This document shows positions 1 through 5,969 of a stretch of 7,448 nt of DNA, one piece after another. This DNA is from JBGPFS01 sp041483455 (GTDB lineage: Bacteria; Chloroflexota; Limnocylindria; Limnocylindrales; CSP1-4), in NCBI GenBank assembly GCA_041483455.1, contig JBGPFS010000118.1:1-7448 (forward strand). The letters run 5' to 3'. Position numbers and translations under genes: made by a program. Positions within the stretch are counted from its first letter, which is position 1. Each line of letters begins with the position of its first letter. Below the pieces are notes generated by a model. That model was not told the origin of the DNA and did not search any database. It saw only the letters and a list, made by a program, of their open reading frames with translations.

Positions 1-339
1 ACCGCAGAGTTCGAGCCTTGGATGTGCCGGTTGCTGGTGGAGCTCGGGGCGCGGCCGGTCGGGATCGACATCGGAGACCTCGCCGACGAGGCGTTCGTGC
101 ATCATCGGGTCGACCTGGGTGTCCCCGGCGCCCTCGACTTCCTCGCGACCGGATCGTTCGACGCCGTCCATGAGAGCCGTCTCTTCGGCTCACCCGAGTT
201 CCGTGCCGCGCACGGGCGCGCCACCGAACGCATCCGCCGCGAGATCCATCGCCAGGAGCGGCGGCTCCTGCGGCCGGGCGGGATCCTCATCCACAGCGAC
301 GGTCGGCCCGGATCGCGGGGACACGCGCTCGCTGGGTGA
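1..339 (+). CDS. SAM-dependent methyltransferase-like protein, C-terminal part (5' end outside window)
   Basis: The reading frame is open from the first base and ends at TGA 337-339, giving about 112 residues. The first codons, before the Met at 22, read TAEFEPWM and continue smoothly into CRLLVELGARPVGIDIGD, so the real start lies upstream of the window. The hydrophobic strand followed by GIDIGD looks like the acidic-residue strand of a class I Rossmann methyltransferase, where the ribose of SAM is bound. FDAVHESRLF and the later LLRPGGILIHSD resemble the post-motif strand and the characteristic 'LkPGG' segment of that fold. The glycine-rich motif I is missing from the visible part or degenerate, so function and substrate cannot be given. 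It is transcribed toward the minus-strand operon and separated from it by a non-coding stretch, so it is probably unrelated to the sugar genes. I am fairly sure it is a real coding end and only moderately sure of the family. Confidence 0.65.
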   Translation, partial: TAEFEPWMCRLLVELGARPVGIDIGDLADEAFVHHRVDLGVPGALDFLATGSFDAVHESRLFGSPEFRAAHGRATERIRREIHRQERRLLRPGGILIHSDGRPGSRGHALAG

Positions 340-377
340 CCGCCCGTCTCCGGGCCATGCGGCCTGGCGGGGGATGC

Positions 378-443
378 TGGAGCGGGGAGACGGGGTTCGA
401 ACCCGCGACAGTCTGCTTGGGAAGCAGACACTCTGCATCCGCT
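378..443 (-). tRNA. tRNA-Gly(CCC)-like sequence, 3' two-thirds only; probable remnant or att site
   Basis: Read on the minus strand, 428-424/416-412 form a 5-bp anticodon stem. The 7-nt loop TTCCCAA carries anticodon CCC (Gly) at 421-419 with the expected U33 and A37. A 5-nt variable loop follows, then a T-arm (stem 406-402/394-390, loop TTCGAAC), then TCCCCGC, a T discriminator and an encoded CCA at 380-378. Upstream, AGCGGATGCAGAGTG resembles positions 14-26 of a D-arm. The 5' side fails: no 5-prime D-stem strand and no acceptor strand complementary to TCCCCGC occurs at the right distance; a GCGGGG at 477-472 is roughly 24 nt too far. The 3' acceptor side also appears one base too long. A functional tRNA is therefore unlikely. 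It could be a 3' tRNA fragment left by site-specific integration, or a decayed tRNA gene. Identity as Gly-like is solid; functionality is doubtful. Confidence 0.5.
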
Positions 444-505
444 GTCGCGAAACGACCGGCATCTGCTGTCGCCCCGCGATGGAGCTCCGTTTGACGACAG
501 CAGAT
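435..505. repeat. Cluster of related 11-14 bp direct and inverted repeats beside the tRNA-like sequence
   Basis: GCATCCGCTGTCGC at 435-448 recurs as GCATCTGCTGTCGC at 459-472, a 14-bp direct repeat with one mismatch and a 24-bp period. The core ATCTGCTGTCG (461-471) then occurs as an exact reverse complement, CGACAGCAGAT, at 495-505, giving a perfect 11-bp inverted repeat with a 23-nt spacer. A further perfect 8-bp inverted pair, CGCGACAG 404-411 and CTGTCGCG 442-449, encloses the anticodon hairpin of the tRNA-like sequence. Repeats of this size next to a tRNA 3' end resemble core- and arm-type binding sites of a tyrosine recombinase attachment region, but no integrase gene is in the window, so that role is inference. 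Confidence 0.55.
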
Positions 506-597
506 AACCAGGGTCGATTTGGGCCGTAGCCCACGAGGGAGGCCTCGACGTGCGCGCCGCAGCGCCGGACGAGCGCCGAGACGGTCGAGTGCGGTCC

Positions 598-619
598 CGC
601 CGTCGGTCTATCGACGGCG
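598..619 (-). terminator. Candidate terminator hairpin after the operon
   Basis: A perfect 8-bp stem, CGCCGTCG (598-605) with CGACGGCG (612-619), closes a 6-nt loop. On the minus strand it begins about 11 nt past the TGA of the last operon gene, where a terminator would be expected. No T-run follows on the minus strand, so it does not meet the classical intrinsic pattern; it may act with Rho or only stabilise the 3' end. Confidence 0.4.
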
Positions 620-630
620 CCCGCCTTCGA

Positions 631-1131
631 TCACTCGCCCATCAGCTGGAGATGCACCCGGCGATCGCGGGCACGTACGCCGTCGAAATCGACGAAGTAG
701 ATCCGTCCGAACTCGCCGAGCTCCATCCGCCCGTCGACGATCGGGATCGTCTCCGAACGCCCGATCAGGCCCGAGCGGATATGGGCGTCCGTGTTGAGGC
801 TCCAGACCGCCTCCTCGCCGAGGTCGTCGACCGCATGCTGGATGTGCAGCTTCCCGGGATGCAGGTACTGCCCCTCGTGCCGGCAGGTCGGGACCATCGC
901 CTCGAGCCGGTCGAGCATGTCCTGGAGGAGATGCTCGGTGCCGTCGTAGAGCCGGTCGTGCGACTCCTCCTGGATGATCACGCTGCAGGTGGTGTGCTGG
1001 GAGTAGACCGTGATGATGCCCATCCGGATCCCGGAACGCGTCACCGCCTGTCCCGCCTCGGCGGTGACGTCGTGGAACATCGGTTTGTGGAGCGGGCTGC
1101 GGACCTCGACGATCTGGTGGTAGACGGTCAT
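631..1131 (-). CDS. yjbQ: YjbQ / UPF0047 family protein
   Basis: About 166 residues in the chosen frame, somewhat longer than the roughly 140 usual for the family. Family hallmarks are clear: the N-terminal strand segment, GIITVYSQHTTCSVIIQE in the first half, and near the C-terminus NTDAHIRSGLIGRSE, then VDGRMELGEFG and IYFVDFDG. The extra length seems to lie in a central stretch containing HEGQYLHPGK and HIQHAVDDLGEEA. Known for the family: E. coli YjbQ shows weak thiamine-phosphate-synthase activity, yet the true cellular role is unsettled. I chose the ATG at 1131 because GGAGAGG (1147-1141) sits 9 nt upstream; an in-frame ATG at 1149 overlaps that site and is less likely. It is the last gene of the minus-strand operon. 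The spacer of about 85 nt before it includes a possible hairpin (1164-1172 with 1178-1188), so it may be expressed less tightly with the sugar genes. Family assignment is sure; its role here is unknown. Confidence 0.9.
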   Translation of the reverse strand: MTVYHQIVEVRSPLHKPMFHDVTAEAGQAVTRSGIRMGIITVYSQHTTCSVIIQEESHDRLYDGTEHLLQDMLDRLEAMVPTCRHEGQYLHPGKLHIQHAVDDLGEEAVWSLNTDAHIRSGLIGRSETIPIVDGRMELGEFGRIYFVDFDGVRARDRRVHLQLMGE

Positions 1132-1216
1132 CGCATCGATCCTCTCCATTGGTCCGTGGGCGGCCCCGCCGGTCGCGCCGCCGCGGGGTTGATGCGCCCG
1201 GGTCGTGAGGCCGGGG

Positions 1217-1954
1217 TCACGAGCCCTCGACGGCCGCGGCGACCGGGTGGGTCGCCAGCCAGGCTCGGTGCATCGCCGTGATCATCGCCCGCATCGCGGC
1301 GACCGGATCGTCGGCCTTGAGGATGCCGCTGGAGGACCCGGTCCCGCCCACCCCCAGGCCGATCATCCGCTCCACGTCCTCGGGCGTCTGGACCCCGGCA
1401 CCGCACATGACGATGATCCCGGGGTCGACCCGCCCGACCAGCTCGACCGCGCGCTCGACGAACCCGCGCATCGCCGTGGCGGCTGACCGGCTGGTCGCGA
1501 TCAGCTCGGGCGGCTCGGCCAGGACGATGTCCGGGCCGAGCAGCGCGACCGCTGCTGCCTCCTGCGGCGAGTCGGCGTAGACCATGGTCAGGAGGCCGAC
1601 CTCCCGGGCCCGCCCGATGGCTCGGTCGATGTCGCCGAGGGTCATCCTCCGCTCCGAGTGGTTGAGCATGGCGCCGACCGCCCCCGCCTCCCGGATCGCT
1701 TCGGCGAGGATGCTCCCGACCCCCCGCCCGGGCGTGACCGGATCCAGGTGCTGGGCGAAGACGAGCAGATGCCGGGTCGCCCGGGCGACGGCCGCGATGT
1801 CGACGGTCTGGGGATCGAAGATGACGCTGACCCCGAGCTCCTCGCTCAGCCGATCCGCCGCCTTCGCCAGGCGCACGGCCTCGGCGCCGTAGGCGTACCC
1901 CTTCAGACCGATCTCGAACACCGGCGCCCGAAGGCGAGGGCGGAGCCCCGTCAT
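1217..1954 (-). CDS. Archaeal-type triose-phosphate-isomerase-like protein
   Basis: A 245-residue TIM barrel whose segments follow the short archaeal-type triose-phosphate isomerase: DPQTVD (48-53), VFAQHLDPVTPG (65-76), EAGAVGAMLNHSERR (89-103), VGLLTMVYADSP (119-130), AEPPELI (146-152), CGAGVQTPEDVERM (184-197), then GSSSGILKADDP (206-217). The three catalytic residues of TIM are present: Lys18, His99 (in NHSE) and Glu147 (in EPPE). Two usually strict positions differ: the Asn of the N-x-K motif is Gly16 (GLK), and the flexible loop that normally reads GTG after PELI is ATS (153-155). The enzyme may therefore act on another small aldose/ketose phosphate. The start is the ATG whose A is shared with the stop of the upstream isomerase (TGATG), indicating translational coupling. 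A longer open frame extends upstream inside that gene, but it has no family similarity and is out-of-frame overlap. Family confidence is high; TPI activity itself is uncertain. Confidence 0.88.
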   Translation of the reverse strand: MTGLRPRLRAPVFEIGLKGYAYGAEAVRLAKAADRLSEELGVSVIFDPQTVDIAAVARATRHLLVFAQHLDPVTPGRGVGSILAEAIREAGAVGAMLNHSERRMTLGDIDRAIGRAREVGLLTMVYADSPQEAAAVALLGPDIVLAEPPELIATSRSAATAMRGFVERAVELVGRVDPGIIVMCGAGVQTPEDVERMIGLGVGGTGSSSGILKADDPVAAMRAMITAMHRAWLATHPVAAAVEGS

Positions 1955-3342
1955 CAGACGACCACCGCCTCGATCCCGAGCATCCGCGCGAGGACCAGCA
2001 GCTGCTCGGTCCAGCGGCCCTGGGCGGCCGCCATGTGGTGCGGAGCTCCGGACTGGCACCACTCGTCGCACCAGTCGTCGATCCGGAGGCTGTCGTGGCG
2101 GAAGAGCGTCTGGGGTGCCGAGATCGGCCGGGGCGGGAACGGGATGAACTCGCCCTCCGAGATCACGAACCGCCACTGGTTCTCGCCCATGGTGACCAGG
2201 GCGAGGTTGGTGACCGGGCCGGGCTGGTAGGCGAACTCGAAGCCGGCTCCGAAGCCGCGGACGCCCTGGTAGTAGATGGAGTGCGTGACCTTGGCTTGAC
2301 CCGGCGTCGCGAGGGCCGGGTTTCCGTGACCGTCGTGGGAGAACATCACGGCGTTGTTCTCGAAGTCGATCACGTAGTTCTCGACGGTCGTGGCCTGGCC
2401 GGCCAGCTCCTGGAGGATCAGCTGGGCCACCGCGCAGTTGACGTCGCCCTCGGGCGAGGCGGCGATCCCGATCTCGCACAGTCGACCGGTGCCGTAGGAG
2501 GGGATGATCCCGACCCGCGGGTCGGTGAGCCAGACCTGGTCGAACGCCGTGAAGGCGTCGAAGCCGTGCTCCTTGACCACCGATTCGAGGGCCAGGGCCA
2601 GCCGGACCGAGCGCTCGAACAGCTCCGGCTCCATCTCGACCGTGTACTTCGCCCGCTCGGTCGCGATCGTCGCGTCGACCTCGGCCTGGGGGATCTCGCC
2701 GAATCGGACCGCGATCTTCTCCGGTTCCAGTGGCCAGACCACCGGTCCGATGTCCTGGCGCAGGGAGAGCCCATCGAACATCAGGTCCGTCATCCCCTCG
2801 AACGGGTGACCGACGAGGGCGATCCGGGCGCTCCGCAGGCGGCGCCGGACGGCCGCGGCCCCGATCGTGTCGGCCACCTTGCGCCGGCCCTCGGGGTCGT
2901 CCAGGCGTGAGGTCACCATCGTGAAGTCGCGCCCGGTCCGGAGGAGGACGGCGGTCAGCTCGGGCATCCCGGCCATCCCCGAGTTGAGCATGACGACGTC
3001 GAACCCATCCGCCTCCCCGAGCCGGCTGATCCGCTGGGCGTTCCAGACGAGGACCGGCGCCGTGGTGTTGATGAAGCAGCGCGCCGGGACGACGCCCTTC
3101 GTGTAGGCCAGCTCCATGGCCACGATGATGTCGACGTCCTCCGCGTTGAACATCCGGGCCGCCGCCGCCGCCTGATGCTCCTCCTCCACCAGCCCGGCGT
3201 GGACGACGTCGCCATAGGCCGAGAGGAGATCCGCGATCTCCTGGGCCGCTGCGGTCGCCGCCGGCCGCATGTGACCGGTCTTGTTGTAGTCGTCCTCGAG
3301 CAGCGCCATGACCAGGACGCCGATCTTCGCCTTGACCGTCAC
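1954..3342 (-). CDS. L-arabinose/L-fucose isomerase-like sugar isomerase
   Basis: 462 residues, in the size range of the AraA/FucI family of metal-dependent aldose-ketose isomerases. The N-terminal half is Rossmann-like (KIGVLVMALL at the start, DVDIIVAMELAY near 69-80, ARIALVGHPFEGM near 172-184). The C-terminal half holds the likely metal site by comparison with arabinose isomerase: Glu290 (RLCEIG), Glu321 (VENYVIDF), His336 (FSHDGHGN) and the His435-His436 pair (GAPHHMAAAQG). QPGPVTNLALV (373-383) and SEGEF (395-399) are further family-like stretches. The start is GTG at 3342, supported by AGGGAGG (3355-3349) with 6 nt spacing. It follows the kinase by 30 nt and overlaps the TIM-like gene by one base. 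Expected role: converting the imported aldose to the ketose that the kinase phosphorylates, in the cytoplasm. The sequence is a divergent family member rather than classical AraA or FucI, so I do not name the sugar. Confidence 0.85.
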   Translation of the reverse strand: MTVKAKIGVLVMALLEDDYNKTGHMRPAATAAAQEIADLLSAYGDVVHAGLVEEEHQAAAAARMFNAEDVDIIVAMELAYTKGVVPARCFINTTAPVLVWNAQRISRLGEADGFDVVMLNSGMAGMPELTAVLLRTGRDFTMVTSRLDDPEGRRKVADTIGAAAVRRRLRSARIALVGHPFEGMTDLMFDGLSLRQDIGPVVWPLEPEKIAVRFGEIPQAEVDATIATERAKYTVEMEPELFERSVRLALALESVVKEHGFDAFTAFDQVWLTDPRVGIIPSYGTGRLCEIGIAASPEGDVNCAVAQLILQELAGQATTVENYVIDFENNAVMFSHDGHGNPALATPGQAKVTHSIYYQGVRGFGAGFEFAYQPGPVTNLALVTMGENQWRFVISEGEFIPFPPRPISAPQTLFRHDSLRIDDWCDEWCQSGAPHHMAAAQGRWTEQLLVLARMLGIEAVVV

Positions 3343-3372
3343 CTCGAGCCTCCCTGCCCTATCTGACCGCGT

Positions 3373-4926
3373 TCATTCCGTGGTCCGGTCGATCCGGGTC
3401 GACCGGGCGGTCGATGCTGCGAACACCGGTCGCAGCGCCTCGAACAGCTCCCGGTACGTGCCGTAGGCCGCCTCGTACGCTCCGCGGGTCGCGGGGTCCG
3501 GCTCGAAGCGCTCGTGGACCGCGATCATCGCCCGGGCACCCTCCTCGAGGTCGCGGAACGCGCCGGTCGCGACACCCGCCAGCATCGCATCCCCGCGGAT
3601 CGCCGCGTCCTCGCCCCGGAGGGTGATCACCGGGACGCCGCAGACGTCGGCCTTGACCTGGTTCCAGAGCGGGCTCCGGGCCCCGCCGCCATGGGAGTGG
3701 ATCTCGGCCGCCGGCGCCCCGGCCCCCGCCAACAGCTCGATGTTGCGCCGGAGCATGAACGCGACGGCCTCCAGGATCGCCCGGACGAAATGACCCTTGC
3801 CGTGGCCGAGGCCGAAGCCGTAGAACACGCCGCGGGCAGCCGGGTCGTACTCGGGACTGAAGGCGCCGGCGAGGTGGGGCAGCATGACCAGCCCCTCGGA
3901 TCCCGGCGGGACCGTCGCCGCGAGCTCGGTCAGGAGGTCGTAGGCGACCCGACCCTCGCGGTCGGCCCGCTCGACCTCCTCCCGTCCAAGGGTGTCGCGG
4001 AACCAGGTCAGCGCCATCCCGCCGGTCGGGCAGACGGGGCAGTAGAAGTAGCGCCCGGGCGCGGAATGGATGTAGACCGGCGTCTGGCGACTGTCGTCCC
4101 GACCGTGGCGGTCGACCGAGGCCTGGAGGGTCAGCGCGCCGCCCGTGCTCTCCGACACGATGCCCGGGCCGATGTTCCCGACCCCGACCGCACCGGCGCC
4201 CTGGTCCATCCCGCAGGCGACGACGATCGCCCCGGGCGCGAGGCCGAGCGCCTCGGCCGCGGACGCACTCAGCTTTCCGATGACCTGGCCGGGCTCGACC
4301 GGCTCGGCGAGCCGGCGCTCATCGAGCCCCAGCACGTCCAGCATCTCGCCCCACCAGTGCCGGTCGACGATGTCGAAGAGCAGCGACGTGCATTGGATCC
4401 CACCGTCGGTCGCGAAGCGTCCGGTCAGCCGGTGGAGGAGGAAGTCCTCCACCAGCAGGAACCGGTCCGCGCCAGTGAAGAGGGTCGGGTCGTTGGCTCG
4501 CCACCAGAGGAGCTTGCACGCGGTCCAGGTCGGGACGACCGAGGGCACGCCGGTCACGTCGTAGATCCGGTCCTGCCCAAAGCGCTGTTCGAGGAAGGCG
4601 GCCTCAGCCGTCGCGCGGTTGTCGAGCCAGACCAGGGCCGGGCCGATCGGGCGGCCATCCGCTCCGACCGGGATCACCGTCTCGCCGTGGCTCGAGACGC
4701 CGATCGCTCCGATCGAGGCGCCATCGATCTGGGCCGCCGCGATGGCCCGGCCGATCGCCGTCCGCGTCGCCTCCCAATAGCGCTCCGGATCGAGCTCCGC
4801 CCGGTCGGGGGCCGGCGTCCTGAGGCGGTACTCCTCGCCGGCGGCCGCCAGGAGTCGGCCGTCCTCCGCGAAGAGGCCGACCTTGACCGCCGTGGTGCCG
4901 ATGTCGAGCCCGAGGAGCGTCGCCAT
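3373..4926 (-). CDS. FGGY-family carbohydrate kinase (xylulokinase-like)
   Basis: 517 residues, the normal length of the FGGY family, with both ribonuclease-H-like ATPase lobes. The N-terminus GLDIGTTAVKVGLF (6-19) is the phosphate-1 loop. GVSSHGE (76-82) and WLDNRA (100-105) line the sugar side. CGMDQGAGAVGVG (238-250) carries the likely catalytic base Asp241. SESTGGALTL (258-267) and HSHGGGARSPLWNQVKADV (410-428) are the second-lobe nucleotide-binding motifs. It should transfer the gamma phosphate of ATP to a ketose; xylulose is the closest textbook substrate, but FGGY specificity cannot be read from motifs and LsrK, fuculokinase and erythritol kinase belong to the same family. A CPVC pair (296-299) before GGMALTWFRD may bind metal or be structural. 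The ATG at 4926 lies 11 nt after the aldolase stop with no clear Shine-Dalgarno sequence, so translation is probably coupled. About 15 polar residues extend the C-terminus. Confidence 0.92.
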   Translation of the reverse strand: MATLLGLDIGTTAVKVGLFAEDGRLLAAAGEEYRLRTPAPDRAELDPERYWEATRTAIGRAIAAAQIDGASIGAIGVSSHGETVIPVGADGRPIGPALVWLDNRATAEAAFLEQRFGQDRIYDVTGVPSVVPTWTACKLLWWRANDPTLFTGADRFLLVEDFLLHRLTGRFATDGGIQCTSLLFDIVDRHWWGEMLDVLGLDERRLAEPVEPGQVIGKLSASAAEALGLAPGAIVVACGMDQGAGAVGVGNIGPGIVSESTGGALTLQASVDRHGRDDSRQTPVYIHSAPGRYFYCPVCPTGGMALTWFRDTLGREEVERADREGRVAYDLLTELAATVPPGSEGLVMLPHLAGAFSPEYDPAARGVFYGFGLGHGKGHFVRAILEAVAFMLRRNIELLAGAGAPAAEIHSHGGGARSPLWNQVKADVCGVPVITLRGEDAAIRGDAMLAGVATGAFRDLEEGARAMIAVHERFEPDPATRGAYEAAYGTYRELFEALRPVFAASTARSTRIDRTTE

Positions 4927-4937
4927 GGTCGGGCGGC

Positions 4938-5753
4938 CTAGCCGATCCCGTACCTCTTGGCCGCCTCGATCGGGTCGACCCCGGCCTTGACCACGTCGCG
5001 CAGGGCCTGCAGGAAGGCCTCGGTGTCGGCGGCCTGGATGAGGTTCCGGCCGAACACGACGCCCCGCGCCCCGGATCGGACGGCCCTGGCGGCGAGGGCC
5101 AGCGCGTCGCGCTCGCTGGGCAGCTTCTTGGCTCCAAGGGCGAGGATCGGGACCGGCGTCGATCTGACGATCTCCGAGAACCGGTCACCCGTGTAGAACG
5201 TCTTGACCAGGTCCACGCCCAGCTCGGCCACGATCCGGCAGCCGATCGAGATGACCTCGTGGCGTTCCTCGGGGGAGATGTCCTCGTGGCCGGCCGGGTA
5301 GACCTCACCCACGATCGGGACGCCCGCCTCGCGCTTCTCCGCGACGCACCGGGCGACCATCGCCACGTTCTCGGCGTCGACCGCCTCCGAGCCGGTCTTG
5401 ATCGACATCCCCACCAGGACGATATCCGCGCCCAGGGCGGCAGCCCCCGCGGCGCTGATCATCGGCACGCTCCGGCTCTCGCGGTAGTCCCACTGGGTCG
5501 CGTACTGGGTGCCCCAGTTGAGGCGGACCATCATCGCGGGCGCGCCGCGCCGTCGGAAGACCGACGCGACATGAGCGGCCGAGCCCGGGCTGATGAGGAT
5601 CGCGTCCGCCCCGCTGAGGCGGTCGACGATCGTCGAGAGGTCCTCGAAGCCCGGCCGTGGGCCGTTGTACAGGCCGTGGTCGATCGCGGCGACGACGGCG
5701 TTGCCCCCGCCATCGAACAGCCGTGCCAGACGGATCTCCTCGCCGGTCGACAC
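4938..5753 (-). CDS. Class I aldolase, DeoC/FbaB/LsrF family
   Basis: First gene of the operon, 271 residues from the chosen start. Family signatures, numbered from that start: AAIDHGLYNGP (22-32), a Schiff-base lysine in DLVKTFYTGD (Lys184), and PVPILALGAKKLPSERDAL (200-218), followed by GARGVVFGRNLIQA (228-241), the phosphate-binding end of the barrel. These are shared with archaeal-type fructose-bisphosphate aldolase and with LsrF, the thiolase of autoinducer-2 breakdown; the AKKLPSERDAL segment is especially LsrF-like. In GEVYPAG the Tyr (152) aligns with the acid/base tyrosine of archaeal FBP aldolase, which LsrF appears to lack, favouring true aldol cleavage. The GTG at 5753 is preferred because GGAGG (5765-5761) precedes it by 7 nt; an in-frame GTG at 5780 has a much poorer site. 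Probable role: splitting a ketose phosphate into a triose phosphate and an aldehyde. Annotation as LsrF would be an alternative. Confidence 0.88.
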   Translation of the reverse strand: MSTGEEIRLARLFDGGGNAVVAAIDHGLYNGPRPGFEDLSTIVDRLSGADAILISPGSAAHVASVFRRRGAPAMMVRLNWGTQYATQWDYRESRSVPMISAAGAAALGADIVLVGMSIKTGSEAVDAENVAMVARCVAEKREAGVPIVGEVYPAGHEDISPEERHEVISIGCRIVAELGVDLVKTFYTGDRFSEIVRSTPVPILALGAKKLPSERDALALAARAVRSGARGVVFGRNLIQAADTEAFLQALRDVVKAGVDPIEAAKRYGIG

Positions 5754-5841
5754 CGCCACGCCTCCACTCAGGACCGGCACCTTCCAGCGGGCCGTCGGGC
5801 GTCCGGTTGGGTGTCGGAAAACGTACTGAATAACGCACGCT

Positions 5842-5869
5842 ATGCTATCGACGGTGTTGCGGATGTCAA
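5842..5869 (-). promoter_or_regulatory. Candidate sigma-70-type promoter for the aldolase operon
   Basis: On the minus strand a perfect TTGACA (5869-5864) is followed after 16 nt by TAGCAT (5847-5842), a four-of-six match to the -10 consensus. Transcription would begin near 5835, leaving a leader of about 80 nt before the preferred GTG at 5753. A perfect -35 in such GC-rich DNA, correctly placed and oriented, makes this a good but unproven prediction. Confidence 0.5.
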
Positions 5870-5921
5870 GCCGTACCCGAGGGTCCGGATCGTCGCCGGA
5901 GAGGTGATGGGAGCGTGCTCG

Positions 5922-5936
5922 GTCGGCAGGGCCGAC
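5922..5936. promoter_or_regulatory. Candidate operator dyad between divergent promoters
   Basis: GTCGGC and GCCGAC form a perfect 6-bp inverted pair around AGG. It lies about 50 bp upstream of the leftward -35 and about 30 bp upstream of the rightward -35, a usual place for a shared regulator. Short GC-rich dyads arise by chance in such DNA, so support is positional only. Confidence 0.3.
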
Positions 5937-5969
5937 GCCCGGTCGCTTGTCGAAACCTGAACGATGATG

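Noticed and set aside
378..443. Selenocysteine-type or other tRNA with an 8-bp acceptor stem
   Set aside because: The 3' acceptor side is one base longer than usual, but the anticodon is CCC, there is no long variable arm, and there is no 5' acceptor strand.
378..477. Complete tRNA with an enlarged D-arm, pairing GCGGGG (477-472) to the 3' acceptor strand
   Set aside because: The D-arm would need about 24 extra nucleotides and would still lack a D-stem, so I treat it as a 3' fragment.
435..505. Short CRISPR array
   Set aside because: Only two direct copies of 14 bp with 10-bp spacing, and the third copy is inverted; this does not fit repeat or spacer lengths.
520..533. TGGGC-CGTA-GCCCA hairpin as a terminator
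   Set aside because: Five base pairs, with no T-run on either strand and no gene ending next to it.
550..1281. Plus-strand open frame of 243 codons
   Set aside because: Antisense to yjbQ and the end of the TIM-like gene; no recognisable domain.
1955..2479. N-terminal extension of the TIM-like frame
   Set aside because: The extra 175 codons overlap the isomerase out of frame and are Arg/Pro/Gly-rich; the TGATG junction gives a natural start at 1954.
2035..2910. Plus-strand open frame of 291 codons
   Set aside because: Antisense to the AraA/FucI-like isomerase; repetitive Arg/Asp/Gly/Val composition only.
3514..4941. Long plus-strand open frame of 475 codons
   Set aside because: It lies antisense to the FGGY kinase, whose full set of motifs is on the minus strand. 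Its translation is Arg/Asp/Gly/Pro-rich without domains; such frames are common opposite GC-rich genes.
5259..5960. Plus-strand open frame reaching into the divergent promoter region
   Set aside because: Mostly antisense to the aldolase, Arg/Asp/Ala-rich, and it crosses both predicted promoters.
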